A stretch of 7,363 nt of DNA. It comes from Draconibacterium sp. Lineage in GTDB: Bacteria; Bacteroidota; Bacteroidia; Bacteroidales; Prolixibacteraceae. Numbering within the stretch: the stretch's first letter is position 1; every line of letters begins with the position of its first letter. Below are positions 5,969 through 7,363 of this stretch, in pieces. Where the stretch lies: positions 1-7,363 of the forward strand of contig JALUZN010000324.1 of assembly GCA_027011835.1 (NCBI GenBank). Reading direction: 5' to 3'. A program made the position numbers and the translations under genes. The notes below the pieces were generated by a model that made no database searches, was not told where the DNA came from, and saw only the letters and a program-made list of their open reading frames with translations.

Positions 5969-6068
5969 CTGGTAGGGATTGGAGCAAGTAGCCTGCCGAA
6001 GATGAGCCGTTGGGTGAATTGAACCCCGGCGAAACGAGGGAGCTACTTGTGTAAAGCCCGGCCACCAG
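5969..6068. ncRNA. Candidate structured RNA or mobile-element remnant
   Basis: Three nested helices can be drawn. The outer is CTGGT (5969-5973) with ACCAG (6064-6068). The middle is CAAGTAGC (5985-5992) with GCTACTTG (6042-6049), perfect and extendable by a G-U pair. The inner is GCCG (6006-6009) with CGGC (6027-6030), stacked on GGGT (6012-6015) with ACCC (6023-6026) around the loop GAATTGA. G+C is 59 of 100 bases at 5971-6070, against 17 of 80 just after. I do not recognise a known RNA family; RNase P, tmRNA, SRP RNA and group II domain V signatures are not evident. The strand is unknown. It could be an RNA gene, a leader element of tdh, or a relic of a repeat or retroelement. Confidence 0.4.
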
Positions 6069-6094
6069 CCCAAAACTCTGATTTTTATTATAAA

Positions 6095-6120
6095 TTGAAT
6101 GGATTAAAAAGTATATCTTG
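6095..6120 (+). promoter_or_regulatory. Weak candidate promoter for tdh
   Basis: TATCTTG at 6114-6120 is one T short of the TAnnTTTG box. TTG at 6095-6097 could be the -33 element, with 16 bases between. It sits in the AT-rich stretch 36 bases before the GTG start. Weak evidence only. Confidence 0.25.
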
Positions 6121-6155
6121 CACTTGATTTTAATTACTTAAAAAATACGCATAAA

Positions 6156-7184
6156 GTGAAAGCAATAGTTAAGAGTAAACCCGAAAAAGGGGTTTGGATG
6201 GAGGAGGTTCCGATGCCTGAAGTGGGGCCGAATGATGTATTAATTAAGATTAAAAAGGCGGCGATTTGTGGCACAGATTTGCACATTTATAAGTGGGATG
6301 AATGGGCGCAACAAACAATAAAGACACCGGTTACAATTGGCCACGAATATATGGGAACTGTTGTTGAAACCGGGTCGGAAGTTGACCGCGTAAAAGTGGG
6401 CGAGCGCGTTACCGTTGAGGGTCATATTTCGTGTGGATTTTGTAGAAATTGCCGGCGCGGCCGCCAGCACATTTGCGAAAATACCATAGGAATTGGCGTA
6501 AACAGAGATGGCGGTTTTGCCGAATACATTTCGGTTCCGGCAAAAAATGTTTTACACATTGATGCACGTATTTCGGACGAAATGATGGCAATTATGGACC
6601 CGTTTGGAAATGCAACTCATACTGCGCTTTCGTTTCCACTACTTGGCGAAGATGTGTTAATAACCGGAATTGGCGGGCCAATTGGCGCCATGGCAGCAGC
6701 CATCTGTAAGTTTTCGGGAGCACGAAACATAATTGGAACCGACTTAAGTCCGTACCGGCGCGAATTAGCCCGTAAACTCGGTGCCACACGAGTAATAGAC
6801 CCAACCAAAGAGAGTATAAGAGAGGCAATGGCAAAACATGGAATGGTGGCCGGTTTCGATATTGGATTAGAGTGCTCGGGTTCGCCGGTGGCCTTTAATG
6901 ACATGGTAAATAATATGTATAACGGCGGAAAAATTAGTCTGCTTGGATTGCTTCCCAGGCAGACTGAAATAAACTGGAGTAAGCTCATTTTCAAAGGGTT
7001 AACACTTAAGGGAATTTATGGTCGCGAGATGTACGAAACGTGGTACCACATGGAAATGATGCTGACAAGCGGACTTGATATTTCGTCGGTAATAACGCAC
7101 CGCTTTCATGCCGATGAATACCAAAAAGCTTTTGAAATTATGGAAAAAGGCGATTGCGGAAAAATTATTTTAAACTGGGAATAA
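6156..7184 (+). CDS. tdh: L-threonine 3-dehydrogenase (zinc-dependent)
   Basis: A 342-residue medium-chain, zinc-dependent dehydrogenase that closely follows E. coli Tdh (341 residues) along its whole length. It oxidises L-threonine to 2-amino-3-ketobutyrate with NAD+, which Kbl then cleaves to glycine and acetyl-CoA. Catalytic-zinc residues Cys38 (AICGTDLHIY) and His63-Glu64 (GHEY) are present, as are structural-zinc cysteines 93, 96, 99 and 107. Family signatures include GVNRDGGFAEY (114-124), DPFGNATHTALSF (148-160), GIYGREMYETWY (286-297) and ITHRF (313-317). The NAD loop reads GIGGPIG (171-177), one residue longer than GAGPIG in E. coli, with Asp196 as the likely ribose-binding acid. The GTG start at 6156 gives the conserved MKAIVK N-terminus, and no upstream ATG fits. 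No kbl is visible on either side, so the partner must lie elsewhere or beyond the window. Confidence 0.95.
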   Translation: MKAIVKSKPEKGVWMEEVPMPEVGPNDVLIKIKKAAICGTDLHIYKWDEWAQQTIKTPVTIGHEYMGTVVETGSEVDRVKVGERVTVEGHISCGFCRNCRRGRQHICENTIGIGVNRDGGFAEYISVPAKNVLHIDARISDEMMAIMDPFGNATHTALSFPLLGEDVLITGIGGPIGAMAAAICKFSGARNIIGTDLSPYRRELARKLGATRVIDPTKESIREAMAKHGMVAGFDIGLECSGSPVAFNDMVNNMYNGGKISLLGLLPRQTEINWSKLIFKGLTLKGIYGREMYETWYHMEMMLTSGLDISSVITHRFHADEYQKAFEIMEKGDCGKIILNWE

Positions 7185-7191
7185 TACCGTT

Positions 7192-7207
7192 TGTTCCACG
7201 TGAAAAT
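7192..7207. other. parS-like ParB-binding sequence
   Basis: TGTTCCACGTGAAAAT matches the broadly conserved chromosomal parS consensus TGTTNCACGTGAAACA at 14 of 16 positions, including the whole CACGTG core. It lies 8 bp after the tdh stop, in non-coding DNA. The last two bases deviate, which breaks the palindrome, so it may be a degenerate site or a chance match. Confidence 0.4.
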
Positions 7208-7262
7208 AGTAATTGTTGAGTTGTAAATCTATTTCTCAATTCCGTAAAACTTTAATGGAAGA

Positions 7263-7293
7263 GTATAAATAATATGATTATCCGTATTTATAC
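7263..7293. repeat. AT-rich inverted repeat between tdh and the window end
   Basis: GTATAAATA (7263-7271) and TATTTATAC (7285-7293) form a perfect 9-bp inverted repeat around 13 bases. There is no G+C-rich stem or adjoining T-tract, so it is not a classical terminator. It may be an operator or simply AT-rich chance. Confidence 0.4.
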
Positions 7294-7305
7294 CCAAACT
7301 CGTTT

Positions 7306-7363
7306 TTATAACTCACGCATGCCACTAAAAGCCGGTTGAACAATGCTTCTCCGTGATATCTTC
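7306..7363 (-). CDS. Possible C-terminal end of a convergent gene, partial
   Basis: Read from the right edge on the minus strand, one frame is open for 18 codons to a TAA at 7306-7308 and gives KISRRSIVQPAFSGMREL. The sequence has a protein-like mix and would make a convergent neighbour of tdh with about 120 bp between the stops. Eighteen codons are too few for family assignment, and an open frame of this length is expected by chance. I do not recognise the protein. Confidence 0.3.
   Translation of the reverse strand, partial: KISRRSIVQPAFSGMREL

Noticed and set aside
6008..6030. tRNA T-arm-like GGGTTCAATTCACCC on the minus strand
   Set aside because: The loop and stem lengths do not fit a T-arm, and no acceptor, D or anticodon arms or 3' CCA can be placed around it.
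6004..6030. Group II intron domain V (GAGCCG start)
   Set aside because: Only the first six bases resemble domain V. The partner strand, bulge and GNRA-like loop of the 34-nt domain are absent, and no reverse transcriptase is nearby.
5877..6065. 62-codon minus-strand frame in the permease-tdh gap
   Set aside because: It is Ser/Gly-rich with no recognisable motif and overlaps the hairpins and the permease stop. It is better explained as a by-product of the G+C-rich island.

Overview
The window looks like a chromosomal piece of a Bacteroidota bacterium, probably from the marine or anaerobic Marinilabiliales/Prolixibacteraceae side. Reasons are the low G+C, A/T-rich leaders without Shine-Dalgarno sites, candidate promoters of the Bacteroidota TAnnTTTG type, the rbfA / LolC-E-type permease pair, a Tat-lipoprotein Gfo/Idh/MocA dehydrogenase, and palindrome-rich intergenic repeats. 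The taxonomic call is inference from protein flavour and layout; no marker gene fixes it.

Region 1 (1-1229) holds no convincing gene. It contains two direct copies of a unit of about 528 bp (1-529 and 596-1123, about 97% identical, 594 bp apart). The units are studded with short near-perfect palindromes (CCCCGGGAT/ATCCCGGGG and CCGTTGGAT/ATCCAACGG) and separated by a third palindrome pair (GGGCT..AGCCC). This resembles a REP/BIME-like composite repeat.

Region 2 (1230-4187) is a two-gene operon. The first gene encodes an unusual membrane-anchored protein that fuses a NapC/NrfH-type four-haem cytochrome c to a SUMF1/FGE-fold domain. The second encodes a Tat-exported, apparently lipid-anchored Gfo/Idh/MocA oxidoreductase. 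Together they suggest an envelope redox module linking the quinone pool to an oxidoreductase outside the cytoplasm; the substrate is unknown. This is the most interesting part of the window. A strong intrinsic terminator (4236-4273) closes it.

Region 3 (4276-5888) is a housekeeping operon. A TAATTTTG promoter box lies just after the terminator, followed by rbfA (30S maturation) and a LolC/LolE-type ABC permease that starts at TTG.

Region 4 (5889-6155) is intergenic. It contains a 9-bp AT-rich hairpin followed by a G+C-rich island (59 of 100 bases at 5971-6070, against 17 of 80 just downstream) that folds on paper into nested helices. It could be a structured RNA or a mobile-element remnant.

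Region 5 (6156-7363) has tdh (L-threonine 3-dehydrogenase) with intact zinc ligands and a one-residue insertion in the glycine-rich NAD loop. A parS-like 16-mer lies 8 bp after its stop. The window ends with an AT-rich inverted repeat and possibly the 3' tip of a convergent minus-strand gene.
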